Shown piece after piece: positions 32,341-41,129 of a stretch of 64,000 bases of DNA. The notes under the pieces are model-generated. The model had not been told where the DNA came from, made no database searches, and was given only the letters and a program-made list of their open reading frames with translations. This stretch comes from JBASEY01 sp049652745 (GTDB lineage Bacteria > CSSED10-310). Numbering within the stretch: the first letter of the stretch is position 1; every line of letters starts with the position of its first letter. Location: positions 1 through 64,000 of the forward strand of contig JBASEY010000052.1 in the NCBI GenBank assembly GCA_049652745.1. The letters are read 5' to 3'. Both the position numbers and the translations under genes were made by a program.

Positions 32341-35237
32341 TGAGTTCACCGTTTGATCTGAAAACAATCCTAGCTATCACTCTGGCCATCTTAATAACCA
32401 TTGCTTCCTTTTTCGTCGCTCCGCCGCTGACTGTTACGCTTGTGCTTGTTCCATTATTTTTATTCTGCCTGCCTGGGATTTCCATCATGAAGCGTGTGGC
32501 GCTTCTGGATACACCAAACCAGGCTCTCGAACTGGCCGTCATCTGTATATCCGGATATTTTGTCAGTACCTTACTTGCTATAGGCTTGCTATTAATATTT
32601 CAAATACCGACATCGTATGCACTTTTAAGCCCTCTTCTTTATTTTGTTGCAGATAATTTAGGTCGATTCTTTAGACGAAATAAGTCTAAAGTGTCTAAAA
32701 CCCCCGCGAAACAAGATGATCTCACACCTGATGATTCATCTCGCTCTAAGATTTCTAATTTCAGCCAATCAGATTTATGGCTTATCGTCATTATAGTGCT
32801 TCTAGCTCTAAGTGTCGCATTGCCACCCTTGATCAACATTGGATACAAACACCCCGAAGGCTACTATTATCGAGCTTATTTCAACAGCGATTATCTGAAA
32901 CACGTCGCAGTCACGGCTCACCTGGCACATTCCCGAATACCACCTGATAATCCGTATCTAAAATCCGATGATTCCTTGCACTATTACTGGTTTTATTACG
33001 TTTTTCCTGCATCTATTCGGGGTTTGGGCGTATCAGGAGTTGAAACACTGGATATTCTTCGGGTTTTGAACATTTGGGGAATAGTGATTTTCTGTCTTCT
33101 TCTATATGGTTTGTGCCGGTATTTTACCGAGTATCGGTTAGCGGCCTTTCTGGCTGTGTTTTGCGGGCTGTTTGCCCACAGCTATGAAGGTCTATATTTT
33201 GTTCGCCTTCTAAAACAGATGAGTCTGCCGATTCTGGAAAATATCGGTCGCTATAACGTCGATGGTATGACACGCTGGTTTTACGGGCACCCCCAAATAG
33301 ACTGCCTGTATCGAACCCTGATTTTTACTCCCCAGCATCTTTTTACCTTGATGCTTTTCTGTTTGTCGTTATTAGGATTGCATGACCTGTATGTCAGAAA
33401 AAACCGCCCGGCAGCTAAAAATCTATGGTTTTTAGGTTTATTGGCCGGAATGAGTTTTGGGTTCAGCAGCTTTATCAGCCTAGTTGTCTGTCTTTGGATA
33501 TGCCTGGTAATAGCCTTCACGAGCTTGGTCAAAAGGGATTTCCGGAATGCTGTTCACGTGTATTCTGCATTGGTGATTTCCGGTCTGAGTATGCTTGCGC
33601 TGGGTATTGTCAGTCGGCAAAATGAATCCCTTCTTTTTCTTCCACAAATCCGTGTCATGCGAAAATTGCCGACAGTTTTATTTTACAATTATGGACCTCT
33701 ATTGTTGGTATTTCCTCTTGGCCTGCTTCACGGTTTTTATAAAAAATATCGCTTGTTGACGCTGAAGCTACTCGTCCTTTTAGCTCTCAGCATGTTTTTA
33801 ATACTATTTATGCAAATAAAAAATTTTCCGACTGATATGGGAATCAAAGTCGGCTTGATTGTGAGTATGGTTTTAGTGCTTTTCACTGCGATCGGTCTGT
33901 CATTTTCTTATAAGTATTTACGTTTTCTCACTTATCTATTAATGATACCAATCATTTTACCCGCTGTTTTAACGGTGTTTTTGGATGCGTATAACTCCAG
34001 CCAAGTGACAAATGTGAAATTTGGTTCCCTTGTCTCAAATGAAGATATGCTTGCATCGGTATGGATACGAGATAACCTGCCGGTGAATGAACGAATCCAA
34101 ACCGATCCTTTTGAGAGAAGCGAATCGTTTTCGTTGATACCGACCTTTGCTGAAAGACGAACAGCCGCTGGTGACAAAATGCATGCTCGAATATTTTTGA
34201 GCGATGCAGATTTGTTTGACCAACTGGATGATGCTGTCGGAGCCATGTTTAAAACTCGCGACCCCGTGAAAGTCGCCGATCTCATGGATAAACTCGGAAT
34301 CGACCATATTCTGATAGGTGACATTGAACGTGCTTTGTATCCCGGTGTGTATGAGACCTTCAGTAATTTTATCACTCATTATCGACAAAAACGGGTTTCG
34401 ATTCATTCCAATCAATTGCTGGCTTCTGTGGGCGAGCCGGTTTTGCCTGTAACACATCTGGAACCCGGGCAAACCTATCATGTGATGCTGCCCTTGACGT
34501 CATATGATCCTGAAAAAAAACATCATTTCATCATTCAACTTCAACTGGTCGATACCAAGGCGGAAAAAGCGTTCGAGCTGTCGAAGACCCCGATCGAACT
34601 CGAACCTTCATCCACTCGAAATTTGCCTATCGAGTTTTCTGTTCCTGAAGAAAATCTGTCGTTCGATCGAATCCAGGCTAATTTGTTTCATGTAATGGAT
34701 CAGGAAGATGTTTTTTTTCCTAAAGAGTATCTCCTTGTTGACGGATACAATACTTTCAGCACAACAGGCTCAGTGGATTTTTCAGGCGGTTCCGGATATG
34801 TCAAAGCGATTTATCCGGAGCATCCTGCCGGGATCGTCGCACAAATCCATCCGGGAGTATTGCCTGAAGGGCATTATTCCTTTCATATCGAGCATATCGA
34901 TGCCTGTCCTAATTCGAACTATGGTTTCATACGAGTTTATTCGTCGACTGAGATCGAGCCGATTTTTGAAGCGATGCTTTCAGACGGAAGCGCCGGCGCC
35001 GACGGTTCGGAGCCGATGAATTTTTATCTTTCTTCTCCAAAAAATCTTTATTTCGAGTTGGGCATCGATGAGGGGGGCTGCCTGGCAGGTTCGCGCCTGC
35101 ATCTGAGCTGGATCAGCTCAGACCACTATCCTTTTCCATTATCTCAAGCCGGTGTTTCCTGTATGCCGACCGGGAAACCCGGTGTAGACAGCCCGCTTTC
35201 TCCTCCGCAAAAATATCCGCTCAATGCCGAACGATGA
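32340..35237 (+). CDS. Large GT-C-like polytopic membrane protein
   Basis: A protein of 965 residues. About 12-14 membrane helices fill residues 10-560, followed by a soluble, mostly beta extracytoplasmic part. The first large loop (NSDYLKHVAVTAHLAHSRIP, then DSLHYYWFYYVFPA) has the acidic, aromatic pattern of GT-C type lipid-linked sugar transferases. A later sequence near 590 (VWIRDNLPVNERIQTD) is typical of the soluble tail of such proteins. ATG at 32340 overlaps the previous stop (TGATG); ATG at 32328 is an alternative start with GAAGG too close. The longer form from 32253 lies within the upstream gene and is rejected. The sugar donor and acceptor are unknown. Confidence 0.65.
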   Translation: MSSPFDLKTILAITLAILITIASFFVAPPLTVTLVLVPLFLFCLPGISIMKRVALLDTPNQALELAVICISGYFVSTLLAIGLLLIFQIPTSYALLSPLLYFVADNLGRFFRRNKSKVSKTPAKQDDLTPDDSSRSKISNFSQSDLWLIVIIVLLALSVALPPLINIGYKHPEGYYYRAYFNSDYLKHVAVTAHLAHSRIPPDNPYLKSDDSLHYYWFYYVFPASIRGLGVSGVETLDILRVLNIWGIVIFCLLLYGLCRYFTEYRLAAFLAVFCGLFAHSYEGLYFVRLLKQMSLPILENIGRYNVDGMTRWFYGHPQIDCLYRTLIFTPQHLFTLMLFCLSLLGLHDLYVRKNRPAAKNLWFLGLLAGMSFGFSSFISLVVCLWICLVIAFTSLVKRDFRNAVHVYSALVISGLSMLALGIVSRQNESLLFLPQIRVMRKLPTVLFYNYGPLLLVFPLGLLHGFYKKYRLLTLKLLVLLALSMFLILFMQIKNFPTDMGIKVGLIVSMVLVLFTAIGLSFSYKYLRFLTYLLMIPIILPAVLTVFLDAYNSSQVTNVKFGSLVSNEDMLASVWIRDNLPVNERIQTDPFERSESFSLIPTFAERRTAAGDKMHARIFLSDADLFDQLDDAVGAMFKTRDPVKVADLMDKLGIDHILIGDIERALYPGVYETFSNFITHYRQKRVSIHSNQLLASVGEPVLPVTHLEPGQTYHVMLPLTSYDPEKKHHFIIQLQLVDTKAEKAFELSKTPIELEPSSTRNLPIEFSVPEENLSFDRIQANLFHVMDQEDVFFPKEYLLVDGYNTFSTTGSVDFSGGSGYVKAIYPEHPAGIVAQIHPGVLPEGHYSFHIEHIDACPNSNYGFIRVYSSTEIEPIFEAMLSDGSAGADGSEPMNFYLSSPKNLYFELGIDEGGCLAGSRLHLSWISSDHYPFPLSQAGVSCMPTGKPGVDSPLSPPQKYPLNAER

Positions 35238-35259
35238 TCCGTCTCAGATGACAGATGTG

Positions 35260-35526
35260 TCAGTCATCTCCATAATCTTCATCATCGGAGTCGGAATCCA
35301 TTTCCAACTCATCCAGCGGTTCCAACTCGATATCATCTTTCACCAGATCTTCTTCATCTTCCACTGAAAGGGTGATTGGAGCAGATATCGTTGTTTTTAG
35401 CGCTTTTTTGCGGATTTTCGAGCTGCCGCATTTTGGGCATGTTGCCGGATTGCGGTTCATATCGTAGTATTTTGTCCCGCAATCATCGCAAATCAGCCGT
35501 TTTCCTAGCTTTGACGTCTGATCCAT
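35260..35526 (-). CDS. FYDLN-acid family protein
   Basis: A protein of 88 residues. The N-terminal half has LGKRLICDDCGTKYYDMN and then CPKCGS, the CxxC pair plus Y/F-Y-D-x-N core that names the FYDLN-acid family (TIGR02300/PF09538). The C-terminal half is strongly acidic (D/E about half), also typical. Four cysteines probably bind zinc. The family is common in alpha- and deltaproteobacteria and has no established role. GGAGATGA precedes the ATG. It is convergent with the GT-C gene. Confidence 0.85.
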   Translation of the reverse strand: MDQTSKLGKRLICDDCGTKYYDMNRNPATCPKCGSSKIRKKALKTTISAPITLSVEDEEDLVKDDIELEPLDELEMDSDSDDEDYGDD

Positions 35527-35750
35527 GCTTCATCTCCTACCACGTTGTCAAGTGCCCGCAACAAGCAGGCGCTGCATTTTACGGCATTCCGGGGCACCTA
35601 AAATATAGACACCCAAACTGAAGAAGTATAAGCGCTCTTCAGTAGATTTCAATAGAAAATTTTGTAAAAATAATGCTGCTTCAAGAGTGAACGACTTTTT
35701 TGGAAGCACGGACCGGTTTAACCTTTTGAGTTATAAGGATTATATTTAAC

Positions 35751-37193
35751 ATGTACAGCGACCTGAATTCCTACCGAACCGAGTTTATCTGTAAACCCGG
35801 TGAATTGTTATTGAAAAGTAAACCGGTACGAGCGGCTTTTTCCAGGCGATTGATTCACAATTTGCGTGACGCAATAGGAATGAATGCGGATCCATCACCA
35901 GGCAAAACGTCTATTTTCCGTGAACAGGGGATCTATACCGTGTGCACTTCAGATGCATCCGTTAAAGAAGCGCTGAGCCGCGTATTCGGAATCACTTCCA
36001 TATCGACAATTCATCGATTCGAGAGTCATAGCTTGGAAGACATCGTCGCTCGCTCTTGCGAGTTTTTTCAGTCGAAAGTCAAAGGAAAACGCTTTGCGGT
36101 CCGCTGCCATCGAAGCGGCAATACATCTTTTCAGTCGATCGATGTCGCCCGGGCGCTGGGCGCCGCTTTGTCGCCTTTTTCAAACGGCGTAAACCTGGAT
36201 AATCCTGATGTGGTATGCCGCTTGGATATCCATGATTCCTCCGTCCGACTTTACTTGGATACTACACAAGCATTTGGCGGGCTCCCCGTCGGCACTCAAG
36301 GGAAAGCGGTCGCGTTGGTTTCCGGCGGCATCGATTCGCCGGTTGCAGCCTGGTATGGATTGAAGCGCGGTCTGGAGGTGCATTACCTGTTTTGCAGTCT
36401 CGGGGGCCCGCTGCAACTGTGGGGACCGGCGTCGACAACCAAGCATTTAGCGACGAATTGGAGCTATGGCTACCAACCGCAATTATACATCGCGGATTTC
36501 AATGATCTGTTGTCCGAATTCAAACATTTGGACCACCGCTACCGCAACATTTTGTTGAAACGATATTTTTTCCGCGCCGCCGATAAGCTTGCCGAACACA
36601 TCGGCGCTGAGGTCATCATTTCCGGGGAATCACTGGGACAGGTGTCATCACAAACATCTTCGAACCTGGCAAACATCTCATTGGTTACACAGCGCTTGGT
36701 TTTCAGACCATTGATCGGTTTGGATAAAACGGAAATTATCGCTGTGGCCAGGGAAATAGGAACCTTGAATATCAGCGAAACGGTTCCGGAATTTTGCAAT
36801 GTTGCCGTCAAAAAACCGAAAACATGTTCACATCCCGATGAGATAAGCGCTCTAGAAAGCCTGATCGATCCCGATATTGCGGAACAAGCCTGTTCAACTT
36901 GGGAAAAAACGGATTTAAGACAGATGATTCCACCGTCCTTCGATCAAAATATATGTTTGAATCGGAAACCTGCAGGAGCCTGGCTTGTCTGGATCGCCAG
37001 GCCGGATATCGATGCACCGGCGCCGAAAGATGTCGACCAAGTTGTGAACATGTTGGATTTGACCCGTTTCTTAAAATCTTTTTCGCGTCCGGGAATTGTA
37101 ATTTTCGCCTGCCCTCACGGCACAATCAGTCGCGACGCCGCAGCCGCAGCTCGTAAAAAAGGAATCGATGCATACGCTCTTCATGAGTGCTGA
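35751..37193 (+). CDS. thiI: tRNA 4-thiouridine synthase with rhodanese tail
   Basis: A protein of 480 residues. Residues 1-165 comprise the N-terminal ferredoxin-like and THUMP domains (tRNA binding). The PP-loop ATP pyrophosphatase follows, with the motif SGGIDSPVAAW at about 191. The C-terminal 100 residues form a rhodanese-like domain with its cysteine at 454 (FACPHGTIS), the site for carrying persulfide sulfur. This is the three-domain ThiI form, as in E. coli, which makes s4U8 in tRNA and can supply sulfur for thiazole. The rhodanese loop is more degenerate than usual. No thi genes are adjacent. AAGGA lies about 11 bases before ATG. Confidence 0.85.
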   Translation: MYSDLNSYRTEFICKPGELLLKSKPVRAAFSRRLIHNLRDAIGMNADPSPGKTSIFREQGIYTVCTSDASVKEALSRVFGITSISTIHRFESHSLEDIVARSCEFFQSKVKGKRFAVRCHRSGNTSFQSIDVARALGAALSPFSNGVNLDNPDVVCRLDIHDSSVRLYLDTTQAFGGLPVGTQGKAVALVSGGIDSPVAAWYGLKRGLEVHYLFCSLGGPLQLWGPASTTKHLATNWSYGYQPQLYIADFNDLLSEFKHLDHRYRNILLKRYFFRAADKLAEHIGAEVIISGESLGQVSSQTSSNLANISLVTQRLVFRPLIGLDKTEIIAVAREIGTLNISETVPEFCNVAVKKPKTCSHPDEISALESLIDPDIAEQACSTWEKTDLRQMIPPSFDQNICLNRKPAGAWLVWIARPDIDAPAPKDVDQVVNMLDLTRFLKSFSRPGIVIFACPHGTISRDAAAAARKKGIDAYALHEC

Positions 37194-37196
37194 GTG

Positions 37197-37218
37197 GCGT
37201 TCCGCTGGTGCGGAACGC
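37197..37218. terminator. Hairpin after thiI
   Basis: GCGTTCCGC (37197-37205) and GCGGAACGC (37210-37218) pair perfectly around TGGT, four bases after the thiI stop. There is no clean T run after it, so it may end the transcript only weakly or be a repeat element. Confidence 0.5.
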
Positions 37219-37287
37219 GTTCCTGGTTATATGGTTTTCAGATATGTCTTATTCGTCAATGGTCCTGGCAACCCATTGAATCCGTAG

Positions 37288-37308
37288 GGGCGGGTTTGAA
37301 ACCCGCCC
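37288..37308. repeat. GGGCGGGTTT palindrome, copy 1
   Basis: GGGCGGGTTT and AAACCCGCCC are separated by one G. The same 21 bases recur at 37493-37513. It is a dispersed palindromic element. Confidence 0.8.
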
Positions 37309-37492
37309 ATAAAATTCATCGGAACCACCGACATTAAAATTGGCCATAACGCCGCATTAACGACAGATCTAATCCATTGTTATCATGAAGGTCATAAATT
37401 TCATTCAGATTATCGATCATGATGTCATCATCAATATTTTTACAGATACTGGCCCTTATTTCAGCTTATGGTTTGTGCGGATGAAAAACAAC

Positions 37493-37513
37493 GGGCGGGT
37501 TTGAAACCCGCCC
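37493..37513. repeat. GGGCGGGTTT palindrome, copy 2
   Basis: Identical 21 bases to the copy at 37288-37308, 205 bases downstream of it in the same spacer. Confidence 0.8.
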
Positions 37514-37725
37514 TTTGGAAATTGGACATTGTACATTGAAAACTCTCACCCCTCACCCCTCTCTTTTCAACACTTGATGATTGCTTATTGGACATTGGGC
37601 ATTCGATCGTTTTGTAATAAAAAGATCATTTGACAATCTGATCTCAAGTTTTATGATGGAAGATTGCTCTTTTTCGACTCGATAGGAGCCGGGTTGAAAA
37701 AAGCGATGATTGGGGAATATGAACC

Positions 37726-39108
37726 ATGATTGACATGACAAAAGGGAGTCCGGCGAAACACATATTGGTGTTCACGATTCCCATGTTTATCGGCAGCGTT
37801 TTTCAACAGTTTTATAACCTCACCGACTCGGTAATCGTTGGAAAATTTCTCGGTAAAGAGGCTCTGGCCTCCGTCGGCATCTCGTTCCCGATCGTGTTTC
37901 TGCTTATCGCGTTGATCATGGGCGCCACGATGGGGATAACAGTGCTGATCTCACAGTATTTCGGAGCCAAAAATTATGAACAAGTCAAACTGTGTATCGA
38001 AACATCTTTTATTCTACTGGCTGTCGTTGCGCTGATCCTCACCATAGCCGGGCTTTTTTTAAGCGACGCTATTCTCACGCTGCTGAAAACACCGGAAATC
38101 ATTTATGCCGATGCTAGAAAATATGTGGACGTCCTTTTCAGCGGGTTGATCTTCCTATATGGTTATAACTCGATCAGCGCTATTTTACGGGGACTTGGAG
38201 ATTCCAAGACACCGTTATATCTTTTAATCTTCGCAACCATCGTCAACATCGGCCTTGACCTGTTATTCATCATCGTTTTCAAATGGGGAGTGTGGGGAGC
38301 CGCCCTGGCTACAGTCATCGCCCAAGGATGCTCGTTTGTCGGCGGGATATTGTATCTACAGCGCATCAACCCGCTTTTCAGAGTCAATTATTTAAAACTT
38401 CGCTTTGACAAGGATATTTTTGTTAAAAGCATCACTATCGGTATTCCTACAGGTGTTCAACAAATGATTGTCAGCATCGGTATGATGGCGCTGACAAGAA
38501 TCGTGAACAATTTTGGCGCGAATGCCCTTGCAGCTTATACGGCCGCCGGCAGAATCGACTCGTTCGCCATGATGCCGGGCATGAATCTATCGATGGCCAT
38601 GTCGACTTTTGTCGGCCAGAATATCGGCGCCGGAAAACACGATCGAGTCCGTTCCGCTATACGAACCAGTATTTTTATGTCCACCATCATCGCGATCTCG
38701 ATATCGATAATTATCATTGTTTTCAGCAGACCCCTGATGCTTCTTTTTGTCGATGACCCCGAGGTCGTTTCGATCGGAAGAGATTACCTGCTGATTGTCG
38801 GCAGATTCTATCTCGCTTTTATGCTGATGTTCATTTTTACCGGGACGCTCAGAGGAGCCGGCGATACATTCATACCGATGTTCTTTTCGCTTCTGTCATC
38901 ATGGGCTATTAGAATCCCGATCTCGGCAACCTTGTCGAAAACAATGGGAACAGACGGTATCTGGTGGGGCATTCCGATAGCTTGGCTTGTGGGCCTGACC
39001 TTGTCCAGCATCTACTTTTTCACCGGCCGATGGAAGAAAAAAGTACTGATAACTCCTGCGCTGAGAGACTTGGATCTCGAAATGCCTTCTATCGGCTCAA
39101 GCCAGTAA
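37726..39108 (+). CDS. MATE family efflux transporter
   Basis: A protein of 460 residues with twelve membrane helices in two similar halves, the usual size for the family. The opening, GSPAKHILVFTIPMFIGSVF followed by YNLTDSVIVGKFLG, is the standard NorM/DinF-like start. Each half contains the expected D/N-rich helix and GxxGAA loops (VGQNIGAGKHDRV). It should export cationic drugs or metabolites in exchange for sodium or protons; the substrate is not evident. GGGGAA lies upstream of ATG. It is monocistronic. Confidence 0.88.
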   Translation: MIDMTKGSPAKHILVFTIPMFIGSVFQQFYNLTDSVIVGKFLGKEALASVGISFPIVFLLIALIMGATMGITVLISQYFGAKNYEQVKLCIETSFILLAVVALILTIAGLFLSDAILTLLKTPEIIYADARKYVDVLFSGLIFLYGYNSISAILRGLGDSKTPLYLLIFATIVNIGLDLLFIIVFKWGVWGAALATVIAQGCSFVGGILYLQRINPLFRVNYLKLRFDKDIFVKSITIGIPTGVQQMIVSIGMMALTRIVNNFGANALAAYTAAGRIDSFAMMPGMNLSMAMSTFVGQNIGAGKHDRVRSAIRTSIFMSTIIAISISIIIIVFSRPLMLLFVDDPEVVSIGRDYLLIVGRFYLAFMLMFIFTGTLRGAGDTFIPMFFSLLSSWAIRIPISATLSKTMGTDGIWWGIPIAWLVGLTLSSIYFFTGRWKKKVLITPALRDLDLEMPSIGSSQ

Positions 39109-39194
39109 TCAGGGCGATTTTGATAAAATTCCGGGTCCATTGAATTGACGAAAATTGTTATTTAAAATAGCTCCGTTACTTCTGGAGCCGTACT

Positions 39195-40481
39195 ATGCAG
39201 GAAAATAAACATATCGCCTGGCTTCTGAGCCAGCTTTCGACACTCGTCCAAAATCAGGTAATATCTCCTGAAACAGCCGAATCCATCGATGAACACTATC
39301 GAACAATTTTATCCTCTCGACCACAGTCAAATCGTTTTTCACTGGTTTTTGCCATTATCGGCACAATTTTGATCGGCGGCGGCATCATTCTATTTTTAAC
39401 AAGGCTGAATTTATCACAACCATATCGTGCAGCCTTAGCATTTGTGCCTTTGCTGGCAGCTCAAGCGCTGACGCTGCATGTCGTCAAAAACAAACAGGAC
39501 AGCAGACCGTGGCATGAAGCGGCGGCTATCGTGCATACGCTGATGATCGGAGTCTGCCTGGACATGGTGGAACAAGCATATCATCTACCAATTTCTGAGT
39601 CTTCGCTCCTGTTGACATGGCTGATTTTGACACTGCCCTTATCCTGGCTGATGCAATCCGTCAGCATTCAGGTAATGCTGCACATCGGCGCCGTATCATG
39701 GTTTTTTCAAGCACAAGACTCCGTATCACGCAATCTGATCTTCCTGCTCCTCGCCCTTTTTCTGACCCCGGCCGTCATCCGAATACCCCGCCTGTCCGTT
39801 CCTTGTTCAGGTCATATCGTCACGCGCTGGTCGGCCGCCCTTTCCCTGGTCGCCATCATTCCCAATATGCTGTTACGAGATATCGGGTTGACGAGATTGA
39901 TTTGTTTTTCCTTACTTTTCAGTATCTATCCATCGCTTGAGACAACCCGCTTTTCCCGACAAAAATCATTAGTTGAAAAACCTTTTTTCATCATAGGAAA
40001 CTCCGGCATATGCATCATTCTTTTCCTGTGTACATACCCTGGGATATTGACGGAATTTGTTCTCCCACGTGAATCTTTCAATGACCTAATTATCATCTTC
40101 GCTCTATTGGCGCTTGGAATAATAATGCCGGTCGTTCGGAGACAAAATCTCAATCTCGTCGGATGGATGTCAAGTCTCTCCGGACCCCTGACATTCACCG
40201 CCGCTCTGATTGCTTCCAAAACTTCATCCAAATCGATTTTTTTCTGGTTTTTCTCAGCCTGGTTGGCTGCATGGAGTTTGGCAATAATGGCGGCCGGGTT
40301 CAAAGAACGACGGCTGGCTGTGGTCAACATAGGTGTTTCCATCCTTCTAATACATATATTTATACAGTTTATGCGCACAGATATCGGCGCTCTTTCCAGA
40401 AGCCTGGTCTTCATTGTCCTGGGTGTTCTTTTCCTCAGCCTAAACCGCGCCTTTCTACGACGCAGGAGACTTTCATCATGA
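39195..40481 (+). CDS. DUF2157 membrane protein
   Basis: A protein of 428 residues. The N-terminal 50 residues are soluble (LSTLVQNQVISPETAESIDEH), followed by about 10-12 hydrophobic helices starting with FAIIGTILIGGGIILFL. This is the DUF2157 layout. TGGAG precedes ATG. Its stop overlaps the start of the GDYXXLXY-domain gene (ATGA), the usual partner of DUF2157 proteins in many bacteria. The role is unknown. Confidence 0.8.
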   Translation: MQENKHIAWLLSQLSTLVQNQVISPETAESIDEHYRTILSSRPQSNRFSLVFAIIGTILIGGGIILFLTRLNLSQPYRAALAFVPLLAAQALTLHVVKNKQDSRPWHEAAAIVHTLMIGVCLDMVEQAYHLPISESSLLLTWLILTLPLSWLMQSVSIQVMLHIGAVSWFFQAQDSVSRNLIFLLLALFLTPAVIRIPRLSVPCSGHIVTRWSAALSLVAIIPNMLLRDIGLTRLICFSLLFSIYPSLETTRFSRQKSLVEKPFFIIGNSGICIILFLCTYPGILTEFVLPRESFNDLIIIFALLALGIIMPVVRRQNLNLVGWMSSLSGPLTFTAALIASKTSSKSIFFWFFSAWLAAWSLAIMAAGFKERRLAVVNIGVSILLIHIFIQFMRTDIGALSRSLVFIVLGVLFLSLNRAFLRRRRLSS

Positions 40482-41002
40482 TCAAACTCAATTGGAAGCT
40501 CCCATACCTACTGGTCATCCTGATCATTCAACTCATGGTTCCCGCCGGTAAAATTCTGCGTTATCACAACACCTTGAAAAAAGGGACACTCTACAAATTC
40601 CATGTCAAATCATATGATTTAAAAAAACTGGAACAGGGCAGGTATATTCATCTTGATTACGCTCTCGATCTTCCAGATAAGATGATCAATCCTCTTTCAC
40701 ACTACGGCGTTCTTGCCGTCGACAGCGAAGGTTTCGCCAGGTTGGCGGAAATCAGCATGACACCGCCGGATTCTTCCAAAAACTATATTCTGGTCTCGAT
40801 GCGATCCAATACGCCTTATATTGATTTCAACCGGTATTACCTGGATAGCCGGATATCTCCAAAAACCGCCAAGGGTGATTTGAGTCGACTACGGGGACAA
40901 ACTGCCGTGATTCAAGCGGAGCTGCGTGTTTATAAAGGCAGAGCGGTAGTGGAAAATATCGTTCTGGACGGTATTCCGATAATTGACGCCATCGATCATT
41001 AA
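40478..41002 (+). CDS. GDYXXLXY-domain membrane-anchored protein
   Basis: A protein of 174 residues with one N-terminal helix (LPYLLVILIIQLMVPAGKIL) and a periplasmic domain containing QGRYIHLDYAL, the GDYXXLXY motif with R in place of D. ATG at 40478 overlaps the upstream stop by four bases and has AGGAG before it; the longer frame from 40163 lies inside the DUF2157 gene and is rejected. Together with DUF2157 it forms a conserved two-gene unit of unknown function. Confidence 0.8.
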   Translation: MIKLNWKLPYLLVILIIQLMVPAGKILRYHNTLKKGTLYKFHVKSYDLKKLEQGRYIHLDYALDLPDKMINPLSHYGVLAVDSEGFARLAEISMTPPDSSKNYILVSMRSNTPYIDFNRYYLDSRISPKTAKGDLSRLRGQTAVIQAELRVYKGRAVVENIVLDGIPIIDAIDH

Positions 41003-41046
41003 AATCAAAAAAATGACGCACAGCGTCATATCCCTTTGATTTTTTT
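41001..41046 (+). terminator. Nested hairpin terminator
   Basis: ATGACGC (41013-41019) pairs with GCGTCAT (41023-41029). An outer AAAATCAAA/TTTGATTTT pair encloses it and leads into a T run (41040-41046). It separates the DUF2157 unit from the PUFA-synthase operon. Confidence 0.7.
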
Positions 41047-41067
41047 CATTTTTTTCAAGCCTCGATC

Positions 41068-41096
41068 TTGATATTCATCGTGTTATCTGATAACGA
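41068..41096 (+). promoter_or_regulatory. Possible promoter of the pfa operon
   Basis: TTGATA (41068-41073) is a fair -35. The -10 is poor: TAACGA at 17 bases, or GATAAC at 15 bases. If real, transcription would begin near 41101, which supports 41130 rather than 41100 as the pfaD start. Confidence 0.3.
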
Positions 41097-41129
41097 AACA
41101 TGCGTGTTTTTCAATTGGAGCAATCTTTT

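Larger units (their letters stand above)
37194..37725. other. 532-base repeat-containing spacer
   Basis: No supported gene. It holds a hairpin directly after thiI, two copies of a perfect palindrome, an 11-base direct repeat ATTGGACATTG (37521-37531 and 37587-37597) and a short CTCACCCCTCACCCCTCTC run. All are typical of accumulated intergenic repeats. Confidence 0.6.

Noticed and set aside
40163..40477. Longer N terminus for the GDYXXLXY protein
   Set aside because: It lies inside the DUF2157 gene; ATG at 40478 has a ribosome site and begins the membrane helix.
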